A DNA stretch of 41,732 bases from CAXXIC01 sp964534355 (GTDB taxonomy: Bacteria > Bacteroidota > Bacteroidia > Bacteroidales > UBA7332). The notes beneath the pieces were generated by a model. The model worked only from the letters and a program-made list of their open reading frames with translations, did not search any database and had not been told where the DNA came from. Both the position numbers and the translations under genes were made by a program. Shown piece after piece: positions 7,547 through 15,891 of this stretch (the first letter of the stretch is position 1; each line of letters opens with the position of its first letter). The stretch lies in the NCBI GenBank assembly GCA_964534355.1, contig CAZHNZ010000023.1, positions 1 to 41,732 of the forward strand. Direction: 5' to 3'.

Positions 7547-10018
7547 ATGGCATTAAGAGTAAAAATATCACTGTTTATAATCCTGTTTGTTCAGGCGATG
7601 AATTCAACATTACCGGCGTCGATATTCGACAATCTGCAACCGGTAAGAGTGGCCACCGGTATGCAGTTTACCGAAGGTCCGCAATGGCATCCGAACGGAT
7701 ATCTCGTGTTCAGCGATGTGAGTGGAAATACAATCTACAAATGGAGTGAAGCCAAAGGCCTTTCGGTGTTGGTGGCAAATGCCGGAAATCCCAACGGAAT
7801 AGCCTGTAGCAAGCGCGACGAGCTCTATGTGTGCCGCCACGGACTGCACGATGTAGCGAAAATGGATACACTGGGCAAAATAAGCCCGTTGATTTCGACC
7901 TGGAACGGCAAACGACTCAATGCCCCCAACGATGTGGTACTCAGCTACCTCGGATCCATCTATTTTACAGATCCCGATTTTGGAGTAACGGGCCGGGAAC
8001 TCTCGTTTCAGGGGTTGTATTGCCTGCCTTACAATGCATTGAACGCACCCGTTTTGCTGGATAGTACGCTCGTCAAACCCAATGGACTCACATTTGTACA
8101 GGACTGGAAAACCCTGTATGTTTGCGAAAGCAGCACCAACACCATCTACACCTACAATTTGCAAAATGAGAGTAAGGTGGATTTGGCCAAAGACCGGAAG
8201 GTTTTTCTGAAAGTGGCCGGAACAGGTGAAATCGACGGAATAACATCTGACGTTTTTGGTAATATCTATGTGGCTTTTGGCGATGGCGGAGTCCGGATTT
8301 ACGACAAATCGGCCGCACAAATCGGGGCAATCGCGCTGCCGGCAGGTGAACGGGTTCGCAATTTGTGCTTTGGCGGCAAATACAACAATCAGCTTTTTAT
8401 CACAGCCGGCACTTCGCTGTATAAAACGGATATACGATTTTATGGTGATTTTGTTGCACCGGGCATATTGGGTGCACCCACCGATAAGTCGGTTGTATTC
8501 AATGCATTGTCCGACAAAGCCATGTCTGCCTACATTGCGTGGGGTACAAGTCCGGCCAGTTTGTCGATGCAAACAGCGGTCACCGATTATCAGGCCAATC
8601 TGCCTATCGAAATTGTTGTGGACGGGTTGCCTACCAACACAACCTGCTATTATCGGTTATACTACAAACCGGCGGGCGAAAGTAGCTTCAAAAGCGGAGC
8701 ATCCGGCTCTTTACATACGCAACGAAGTGTCGGTCAGAGTTTCTCTTTTGCCGTTGAGGCCGATCCGCATCTGGATGAAAACTCAAATTACTTCACGTTC
8801 CGCAATACGCTGCAAAATATGGCCGCCCTCAAACCGGATTTCCTGATTGACCTTGGCGATAATTTCATGACGGAGAAGTTTCCCCTCGTAAATAAATATT
8901 ACATCGAACAACGCAATCTGTTGTACCGAAACTTCTGGGATAATGCGTGCCAATCGGTACCGCTGTATATCGTCGTAGGCAACCACGAAGGAGAACTAGG
9001 CTGGTTAAACACACAACAAACTGACGATGAATTTTACCTGACCAATTCCATTCGAAAAAAGTATTATCCCAATCCGCAGCCTGATGGATTCTACACCGGC
9101 AACAATCTGGACGATAAGTTTTTGGGTAAAAGGGAAAACTACTACGCCTGGAACTGGGGCGATGCCCTTTTTGTGGTGATAGACCCTTATGCCAACACCC
9201 TGACAAAGCCCACCGATGCCTGGGGTTTCACACTCGGAAAAGCGCAGTATGACTGGTTTCGCTCGACGCTCGAAAACAGCAGGGCAAAATATAAGTTTGT
9301 ATTTGCTCATCAGATTGTGGGCGGAGACAATCTGGGCAGAGGCGGTTCCGAACGGGTAGATCTGGCCGAAATGGGCGGAAAAAACAGCGATGGCACCTAC
9401 GGTTTCGACACCCGGAGACCGGGCTGGGGCAAACCGATTCATCAGATTATGGCCGAAAACGGCGTACAGATCTATTTCCACGGCCACGATCACATATACG
9501 CCGAACAGGCAAAAGACGGAGTCACTTATCTCGAAGTGCCGCAGCCCTCGATACCGCAATACACCGTGGCGGCAAACGCGGCAAATTACGGATATGTGAC
9601 CGGAACCATCCTGCCCTGCTCGGGACACATTCAGGTAACGGTGACAGCCGATAGTGCAAAAGTGGATTACATAGGTGGATATCATGCTGATAATCCGGCA
9701 AACGGACAAGTCAACGGAACTATCCGCCGCTCATTTAGTGTGAAACCCAAAGTTGCCTCGGGCATTGATCATTCGTTTTCCGAAAACAGGGATATCCGGG
9801 TGTATCAGTCAGGGCGAAACCTGATAATCCAATCCGGGAATGAAACTATGGTAAATGTCTGTCTCTATCGGATTACCGGCGAATTGGTTCAAAGTAGCAA
9901 CATCCTCATTCCTACCGGGAAAAGAGAATTCAGATTGCCCGACCACCTCGCGCACGGCATCTATTTACTCAACATCAGGAATAAAACCGTTAACTCTACC
10001 CTAAAAATAAGGCTATAA
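7547..10018 (+). CDS. SMP-30/gluconolactonase - metallophosphoesterase fusion with T9SS sorting domain
   Basis: This 823-residue protein starts with a signal peptide (LRVKISLFIILFVQAM). Residues about 28-300 form an SMP-30/gluconolactonase-type propeller. Family metal-site motifs are visible: the Glu in FTEGPQW, the Asn in KPNGLTF and the Asp in DGITSD. A fibronectin-like segment of purple acid phosphatase N-terminal type follows (about 305-395). Next is a calcineurin-like metallophosphoesterase domain with D406-x-H408, G-D438, G-N479-H480-E, H588 and G646-H-D-H649. The last 75 or so residues resemble a T9SS sorting domain ending in GIYLLNIRNK. Predicted roles are lactone hydrolysis and phosphoester cleavage at the cell surface; the substrate is unknown. 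It is first in the operon and its stop is 2 bp before the next start. Two further phosphoesterases (15892, 19350) are paralogues of the C-terminal half. Confidence 0.85.
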   Translation: MALRVKISLFIILFVQAMNSTLPASIFDNLQPVRVATGMQFTEGPQWHPNGYLVFSDVSGNTIYKWSEAKGLSVLVANAGNPNGIACSKRDELYVCRHGLHDVAKMDTLGKISPLISTWNGKRLNAPNDVVLSYLGSIYFTDPDFGVTGRELSFQGLYCLPYNALNAPVLLDSTLVKPNGLTFVQDWKTLYVCESSTNTIYTYNLQNESKVDLAKDRKVFLKVAGTGEIDGITSDVFGNIYVAFGDGGVRIYDKSAAQIGAIALPAGERVRNLCFGGKYNNQLFITAGTSLYKTDIRFYGDFVAPGILGAPTDKSVVFNALSDKAMSAYIAWGTSPASLSMQTAVTDYQANLPIEIVVDGLPTNTTCYYRLYYKPAGESSFKSGASGSLHTQRSVGQSFSFAVEADPHLDENSNYFTFRNTLQNMAALKPDFLIDLGDNFMTEKFPLVNKYYIEQRNLLYRNFWDNACQSVPLYIVVGNHEGELGWLNTQQTDDEFYLTNSIRKKYYPNPQPDGFYTGNNLDDKFLGKRENYYAWNWGDALFVVIDPYANTLTKPTDAWGFTLGKAQYDWFRSTLENSRAKYKFVFAHQIVGGDNLGRGGSERVDLAEMGGKNSDGTYGFDTRRPGWGKPIHQIMAENGVQIYFHGHDHIYAEQAKDGVTYLEVPQPSIPQYTVAANAANYGYVTGTILPCSGHIQVTVTADSAKVDYIGGYHADNPANGQVNGTIRRSFSVKPKVASGIDHSFSENRDIRVYQSGRNLIIQSGNETMVNVCLYRITGELVQSSNILIPTGKREFRLPDHLAHGIYLLNIRNKTVNSTLKIRL

Positions 10019-10020
10019 CC

Positions 10021-12288
10021 ATGATCAGAATTTGTACCCTGGTGTTTTTCCTGACTCTGGCCCTGCTGGCAGAAAGTCAGAAACTGCTGCCATTCAAATT
10101 GCCCGATACGGGCCAAAGAACCGGCTACACATCTTCTTTGGGCGAAGATGCGGATTATGTCATCCATCCGCTATCATTCAAAGATAACGGCAACGGGACT
10201 GTGACCGACAACAATACCTGCCTGATGTGGCAGAAGAGCGATGGCGGAGAAATGACCTACGATCAGGCTCTGAATTATACCGATACGCTTACATTGGGTG
10301 GCTTTTCCGACTGGCGAATGCCAACTGTACATGAGCTGTTTAGCCTGCACTATTTCGAAGCCAATAATCCGGCTCTGAACACCACCATTTTCCCCAAAAC
10401 AACGGCTGAATACTGGTGGAGCAAGGATAAGCAGGCCGATAATGCCGCAAACATCTGGGCTACCAATGCCGGCGGCGGCGCCGGACAACACCCGAAAACG
10501 GAAACACTGAGTGCAGGTGGCACAAGGCGTTTTCATGTGCGTGCCGTTCGCACACTGATTAACACAACCTTTTCGGTTGCTCATTTTACCGACAATGGAG
10601 ACGGAACCATCAAAGACAACTACACCGGGCTGACGTGGCAAAAAATGTCCCCCACAACCCCAATGAACTGGGAAGCCGCACTGGCTTATGCCAAAACGGT
10701 GACATTAGGCGGAAAATCCGACTGGCGATTGCCCGATATCAAAGAGCTGCAATCGATCAATGACGTTTCGCGTGTAAAACCATCCATCAACAAAACGTAT
10801 TTTCCAAATATCGTCACATCGGCCTTCTACTGGTCGTCCACCACACAATATAAAACCGCAGGTGTTGCCTGGGAGTTAAATACCGATTACGGTGTGGTGA
10901 CCTACGATGATAAAACATTGAACAAACAGGTCATTCTGGTGCGGGGTGGAATGGATAATGAGAGCCTGAATATCAGGGATATGCTGATACCGGCCGGCAC
11001 CTTCTCGATGGGCGATCACATCGGCTTTGTCGATCCCAAACACCCGAGCGATGAGCTGCCGCTGCACGATGTGAAAATCGACTCGTTCTACATGAGCCAA
11101 ACCCACATCACCAATCAGCAATACCTGACCTATCTTAATTCGGCCCTTGACAATGGGCTGATTACCGTCAGAAACAAGACGGTGTATGGTGTCGGCGTCG
11201 ATTCCATCTATTGCTACACCAATCAGTATGCCCCGTATTACAGCATCAGTTTCGATGGAAAAACATTTTCGATGGCCGATTTTCGGGCCAATCATCCGGT
11301 AGTGGGTATGCGGTGGACCGGTTGCATTGCCTACTGCAACTGGCTCAGCAGGCAAAACGGACTCGAAGAGTGCTATAACCTGACAACAGGCAAATGCGAT
11401 TTTACCAAAAACGGCTACCGGCTACCCACCGAAGCCGAATGGGAGTATGCTGCCCGGGGCGGGCAATACAATCCGTATTTCAATTATCCGTGGGGAAACA
11501 ACACCGAAGGCGATAAAACACATGCCAACTGGCCGGGGTCGGGCGATCCATACGAAAGCAGCGATACAAACCTCTACCCCTTCAGCACGCCGGTGGGCTT
11601 TTATGACGGTACGCTCAAACAGAAAAGCGACTACAACTGGCCGGGATCCGCGTCACTTTATCAGACCTCAAACAGCACAAACGGGTACGGACTGGCAGAT
11701 ATGGCCGGCAATGTCTGGCAGTTTGTAAACGACTGGTATCTCAATAATTATTACAGCATCAGTCCTTACAGCAACCCACAGGGACCGGCCTCAGGCTCAG
11801 CCATGCCCGACGGCAAACAATACAAAGGTATGCGCGGCGGATGCTGGTACAACGGCGATATAGTCAATGGAGTAGATGACGGCCATTCACGGGTATCAAA
11901 CCGCAATCCATCCTACTTTCGCGGGCCGCAGGATCCCAACCATCCGTGGTATCACATCGGCTTCAGGGTGGTCAGGAATTATGTAAAAAATGCGACAGGT
12001 TTCGAACCTGTTCAGGATGAAAAGAGCGGGTTGCTGCATATTAAAGTCTATCCCAATCCGGTGCGCAACAGCACAACGATTACATACAACCTGCCGTCAG
12101 CCCAAAGCGTGACCGTATCCGTCCGCAATACCCTGGGGCAGATGGTCGAAGTACTGTCCAGCGGATATTCCGAACCGGGAATCTACACAATCAGCTGGCA
12201 ACCGGGCCGGTGCACGCCGGGAATCTATTATTGCATTCTGCAAACCAACAGATCAGTGAGTTCCGAAAAAATCATCATAACAAAATAA
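10021..12288 (+). CDS. Two Lcl/DUF1566 domains plus FGE-like (SUMF1) domain, T9SS-sorted
   Basis: This 755-residue protein has a signal peptide (RICTLVFFLTLALLAESQ) and two successive DUF1566/Lcl C-terminal-type domains, at about 50-180 and 186-310. Both begin with the same pattern (DNGNGTVTDNNTCLMWQK and DNGDGTIKDNYTGLTWQK) and carry LGGFSDWRMP or LGGKSDWRLP. A formylglycine-generating-enzyme-like domain follows (about 321-655, from PAGTFSMGD through RLPTEAEWEYAARGG to GFRVVRN). A T9SS domain (YPNPVRNSTTITYN) fills about 675-755. The FGE domain lacks the paired active-site cysteines: after MRGGC comes WYNGDIVNGVDDG, where human-type FGE has a CxxxxC pair. It is therefore unlikely to make formylglycine and is better read as a binding or structural domain. 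The Legionella Lcl C-terminal domain is reported to bind sulfated glycosaminoglycans, so a sulfated ligand is possible here; that is inference. Confidence 0.85.
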   Translation: MIRICTLVFFLTLALLAESQKLLPFKLPDTGQRTGYTSSLGEDADYVIHPLSFKDNGNGTVTDNNTCLMWQKSDGGEMTYDQALNYTDTLTLGGFSDWRMPTVHELFSLHYFEANNPALNTTIFPKTTAEYWWSKDKQADNAANIWATNAGGGAGQHPKTETLSAGGTRRFHVRAVRTLINTTFSVAHFTDNGDGTIKDNYTGLTWQKMSPTTPMNWEAALAYAKTVTLGGKSDWRLPDIKELQSINDVSRVKPSINKTYFPNIVTSAFYWSSTTQYKTAGVAWELNTDYGVVTYDDKTLNKQVILVRGGMDNESLNIRDMLIPAGTFSMGDHIGFVDPKHPSDELPLHDVKIDSFYMSQTHITNQQYLTYLNSALDNGLITVRNKTVYGVGVDSIYCYTNQYAPYYSISFDGKTFSMADFRANHPVVGMRWTGCIAYCNWLSRQNGLEECYNLTTGKCDFTKNGYRLPTEAEWEYAARGGQYNPYFNYPWGNNTEGDKTHANWPGSGDPYESSDTNLYPFSTPVGFYDGTLKQKSDYNWPGSASLYQTSNSTNGYGLADMAGNVWQFVNDWYLNNYYSISPYSNPQGPASGSAMPDGKQYKGMRGGCWYNGDIVNGVDDGHSRVSNRNPSYFRGPQDPNHPWYHIGFRVVRNYVKNATGFEPVQDEKSGLLHIKVYPNPVRNSTTITYNLPSAQSVTVSVRNTLGQMVEVLSSGYSEPGIYTISWQPGRCTPGIYYCILQTNRSVSSEKIIITK

Positions 12289-12292
12289 TACC

Positions 12293-14101
12293 ATGAGAAG
12301 AATACTTTTAACTACAAGCTTGATCGTAGCATCGTTGTCCCTTTTTGCTCAGGAGTGTTTTTTCGTCCCGACCGAAACGCGCTACTGGAACAGCTCGAAG
12401 GCTTACAATGGATACACCTTGTTTGGCTCGGGTGGAACAAGCTATCTGATAGATATGGAAGGACATGTTGTGCGCACCTGGAAAATCGGCACAAATCCCC
12501 GTTTTACCCCATCAGGCACACTGCTCGATGCGGTGGGTGGTAATCCAAGCAACTCGAATATCTGGAAAGAGCTCGACTGGAACGGCAATATCGTGTGGAC
12601 ATACACCGAAACCCGCAGCGGCTATTATCCGCATCACGATTTTGAGAAAATATACAATCCCAAACTGGGCGACTCGACCTTTATTTACATTGCCAACAAA
12701 GACTACACCGCCGCGCAGTGCCTGGCAGCGGGAGCCAATCCGGCCAATGCCCCCGGCGGCACCTATTCGGGTGTTCAGCTCGATGTGGTGGTGGAGGTAG
12801 ACCGCAAAGGGAATGTGATTTGGGAATGGGCCTTTTTCGACCATATTGTACAGGATTTTGATGCCACGAAAACGGCAACCTACGGGGTGATAAAGGATAA
12901 TCCCGGAAGAATAAATATCAACATGACGGGAAATCCGCTGAAAAGTGACTGGCTTCACTGCAACTCGCTCGATTACAATCAGGATTTGGATCAAATCGTA
13001 ATCAATTCGGTTCATGGTGAGTTTTATGTGATCGACCACGGAAATACATTCCTGAAAGGAGATGCCGCGGGTTCAATTGCTTTGGCTGCCACTTCGAAGG
13101 GCGATTTCCTCTATCGTTTTGGCGATCCGGCAAAATATGCACAGGGTAGTTCGCCGTCATTCTCAACCAATCCCGAGAAAACCTCTACCGGACACAAACA
13201 AATCGGCGGTTCGCACAATATACAGTGGATAAAACCCGGACTGCCCGGCGCCGGTAATTTCCTGGTTTTCAACAATGGTCAAAACCTGTTTGAACTTACC
13301 CCACAATCCTATGTCGTGGAAATAAATCCGTTCATCAATGCCTCGGGGAACATCACGACCGCTTATGTCAATCCGCCCGCAGCCGGATACAACGTCGTGA
13401 TGCCCGCAAACGCGAACCTGATGAAAGAGAAAAAGAACATCTCAAAGCAGGTTGTCTGGAATTATTCGAGCAAAAACAATACATCCTTTTTCAGCACCAT
13501 CGGATCGAGCGCACAACGTTTACCCAACGGAAACACATTGGTTTGTGCCATGAATTCGGGTCACTTCTTCGAGGTTTGTCCGGCCGATACATCCATTGTG
13601 TGGGAATATATCAATCCCTTTACCCGTACGGGCATCAAGAAAATCAAGACAGATACCTATCCGACCGACAACGCGGCTTTTCGTGCCTACCGCTACACAG
13701 CCGATCATCCGGCGCTGGCCGGCCATGACCTGACCCCGGGGGCCACCATGACCGGTTTCGATCCCGATTACCTCATTCCGGCAGATATCACGGCAATAAA
13801 AAAGGTTGTCAGCGAAAATAAAACGGGCAACATCCTGAAGCAAAACTATCCCAATCCGTTTGGATATAGCACAACCATTAATTTTACATTGGCTGCCGAA
13901 CAGAGAATAGGGGTTATTATTTATGATTTAGGTGGTCGTCAGATTCGGATTTTAGCTAACAGTACTTTCCCGTCCGGTACCAATTCTCTGATCTGGGATG
14001 GTACTGATCAGGCAGGGAATAAGGTAAATCGCGGCATGTATTGCTATGTTTTAATGAGTGGAAATGAGCAGCTCAGTAAGAAAATGATTTTCAATCCGTA
14101 A
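12293..14101 (+). CDS. Arylsulfotransferase-like protein (ASST family) with FlgD/T9SS C-terminal domain, copy 1
   Basis: This 602-residue protein starts with a signal peptide (RRILLTTSLIVASLSLFAQ). Residues about 25-480 resemble the ASST/arylsulfotransferase propeller: the repeat YLIDMEGHVVRTWKIG, then LDWNGNIVWTYTE, YPHHDFEKI, WEWAFFDHIVQDFDATK, the H-x-NS motif in DWLHCNSLDYNQDLDQI, GSHNIQWIKPG and AQRLPNGNTLVCA. Bacterial ASSTs move sulfuryl groups between phenolic donors and acceptors through a histidine intermediate, outside the cytoplasm and without PAPS. Which histidine serves here cannot be fixed by eye. From about residue 513 a FlgD-like/T9SS domain follows (QNYPNPFGYSTTINFTL, then IWDGTDQAGN and GMYCYVLMSG). 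The start is 4 bp after the previous stop. The next gene is a diverged relative. Confidence 0.85.
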   Translation: MRRILLTTSLIVASLSLFAQECFFVPTETRYWNSSKAYNGYTLFGSGGTSYLIDMEGHVVRTWKIGTNPRFTPSGTLLDAVGGNPSNSNIWKELDWNGNIVWTYTETRSGYYPHHDFEKIYNPKLGDSTFIYIANKDYTAAQCLAAGANPANAPGGTYSGVQLDVVVEVDRKGNVIWEWAFFDHIVQDFDATKTATYGVIKDNPGRININMTGNPLKSDWLHCNSLDYNQDLDQIVINSVHGEFYVIDHGNTFLKGDAAGSIALAATSKGDFLYRFGDPAKYAQGSSPSFSTNPEKTSTGHKQIGGSHNIQWIKPGLPGAGNFLVFNNGQNLFELTPQSYVVEINPFINASGNITTAYVNPPAAGYNVVMPANANLMKEKKNISKQVVWNYSSKNNTSFFSTIGSSAQRLPNGNTLVCAMNSGHFFEVCPADTSIVWEYINPFTRTGIKKIKTDTYPTDNAAFRAYRYTADHPALAGHDLTPGATMTGFDPDYLIPADITAIKKVVSENKTGNILKQNYPNPFGYSTTINFTLAAEQRIGVIIYDLGGRQIRILANSTFPSGTNSLIWDGTDQAGNKVNRGMYCYVLMSGNEQLSKKMIFNP

Positions 14102-14120
14102 AAAAATATATTTAAGAATA

Positions 14121-15863
14121 ATGTCTGACCTGTCAACTGAAAATAATATGAAAAACCTGACCAATAATACTCGCAGAAATAATCACTTTGGGTTCATCCT
14201 TAACTGTAAGAGATGCATATCAATCTCTATGATGTTCGCCTTTGCGGTTTCTGCATCGGCTCTCACCCGCACAGTGGGATTGATGCTCAACGATACATCA
14301 AAAGTGTACAAGGGCTACACATTGTTTGCCCCAAAACAAAATACGATGACCTACCTCATCAATAATGAAGGACGTGTGATGCACAAGTGGTCTAAAAGCA
14401 TCTATCCGCCCGGTCAATCTGTCTATCTGCTGCCAAACGGACATTTGCTTCGCTCTTGTATGACAAAGGGACAACTGAGTAGCGGCGGTGGCGAAGGCGG
14501 TAGGGTAGAGGAGTACGACTGGGACGATAATCTGATATGGGAGCTCGATTTCTCTACTGCAACGTATATGCAACACCACGATATCCATATATTACCCAAC
14601 GGGAACATCCTGATGCTGGTAATCGAAAAGAAGACCTACGCCGAGTGTATCGCCGCCGGATTTAATCCCGCCAAATTTCAGCCCGAGATTGCATCCAAAG
14701 GCATGATGGTGCCCGACTACGTGGTCGAAATCAAACCCACCTACCCCAAAGGCGGAACCGTGGTGTGGGAGTGGCACACCTGGGATCATTTGATTCAGGA
14801 TTTTGATGCTACAAAACTAAATTATGGCACCCCAAAACAACACCCGGAACTGATCGACTGCGATGGTGACCAACGCAATTTGCCCGCATTCTGGAATCAC
14901 ATGAACTCTATTGATTACAATGCCGATTTCGATCAGATTGCATTAAGCGTACGAGGCAACAGTGAGGTATGGATTATTGATCACAGTACCACGACAGCCG
15001 AAGCAAAAAGTCACGCTGGTGGCAAACGGGGCAAGGGTGGCGACCTACTCTACCGGTGGGGCAATCCGGCCTGTTATGGCTACGGAACCAAAACGGAACA
15101 GCGCTATTTTGAGCAACATGATGTGGAGTGGATTCCGGCAGGATATCCCGGAGCCGGCAATATGACCTGCTTCAACAATGGTCTGGGCCGGGGAAACTAT
15201 TCCACGGTGGACGAATTTACCCCTGCTGTCGATAGCAATGGAAACTATTCCATGCCCGTAGGTAGTGCAGCGTTGCCATCTACCTACACCTGGACCTATC
15301 AGGGCACAGCCACTGCACCCATGTATTCCGAAAACATTTCCGGCGCACAGCGTTTGCCCAACGGAAATACGATTATCTGCTCGGGAACAATCGGACGATT
15401 CCTGGAAGTGACGTCCAACAAAGAAATCGTATGGGAATACATTTGTCCGGTACAACTGACAGGAGTCATTACTCAGGGTAAGACCCCCGATGCCGATCCT
15501 GCCCGTGCAGACGAAACCATGAATTCAGTTTTCAGAGTCTATAAATATCCCATCGGATATGCCGCTTTTACCGGCAGAAATCTTACAGCCGGCGATTTTA
15601 TTGAACTATATCCTTCCGGAATATCCGAAACAAAATCAGACGCGGTTGACGTGGTAAAGAACCCGTTTTCGAACAATATAAAACTAAAAAACACAAACGG
15701 AACTGAGCGATATGAATTGTTGAGTGTTGGTGGTAAATCCATTTGGAGAGGAACGAAGATTGAATCCGTCGATTTTTCATTTCTGAAAAAAGGTTGTTAT
15801 TTACTTGGCGTAAGAAACGACAAAATGTATCGGGTTTTCCGATTGATTAAATCGAATGAATAG
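14121..15863 (+). CDS. Arylsulfotransferase-like protein (ASST family), T9SS-sorted, copy 2
   Basis: This 580-residue protein belongs to the same family as its upstream neighbour and keeps the same order of motifs: YKGYTLFAPKQNT, YLINNEGRVMHKW, YDWDDNLIWELDF, MQHHDIHILPNGN, VVWEWHTWDHLIQDFDATK, WNHMNSIDYNADFDQI, QHDVEWIPAGYPGAGN and AQRLPNGNTIICSG. The QHDVEW and NHMNS histidines agree with ASST more closely than in copy 1. The first 48 residues hold a signal peptide (CISISMMFAFAVSASA). ATG at 14148 is an equally possible start. The last 75 residues look like a short T9SS domain (KNPFSNNIKLKN ending in YRVFRLIKSNE). Predicted role: extracytoplasmic sulfuryl transfer between phenolic compounds; substrates unknown. 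It is part of the operon, 19 bp after the preceding gene. Confidence 0.83.
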   Translation: MSDLSTENNMKNLTNNTRRNNHFGFILNCKRCISISMMFAFAVSASALTRTVGLMLNDTSKVYKGYTLFAPKQNTMTYLINNEGRVMHKWSKSIYPPGQSVYLLPNGHLLRSCMTKGQLSSGGGEGGRVEEYDWDDNLIWELDFSTATYMQHHDIHILPNGNILMLVIEKKTYAECIAAGFNPAKFQPEIASKGMMVPDYVVEIKPTYPKGGTVVWEWHTWDHLIQDFDATKLNYGTPKQHPELIDCDGDQRNLPAFWNHMNSIDYNADFDQIALSVRGNSEVWIIDHSTTTAEAKSHAGGKRGKGGDLLYRWGNPACYGYGTKTEQRYFEQHDVEWIPAGYPGAGNMTCFNNGLGRGNYSTVDEFTPAVDSNGNYSMPVGSAALPSTYTWTYQGTATAPMYSENISGAQRLPNGNTIICSGTIGRFLEVTSNKEIVWEYICPVQLTGVITQGKTPDADPARADETMNSVFRVYKYPIGYAAFTGRNLTAGDFIELYPSGISETKSDAVDVVKNPFSNNIKLKNTNGTERYELLSVGGKSIWRGTKIESVDFSFLKKGCYLLGVRNDKMYRVFRLIKSNE

Positions 15864-15891
15864 AAATTAATTTCAGAAACAGGATTGGATT

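Noticed and set aside
10981..11985. Genuine formylglycine-generating enzyme for sulfatase activation
   Set aside because: The paired active-site cysteines are absent, the protein is exported, and no sulfatase gene is present in the window.
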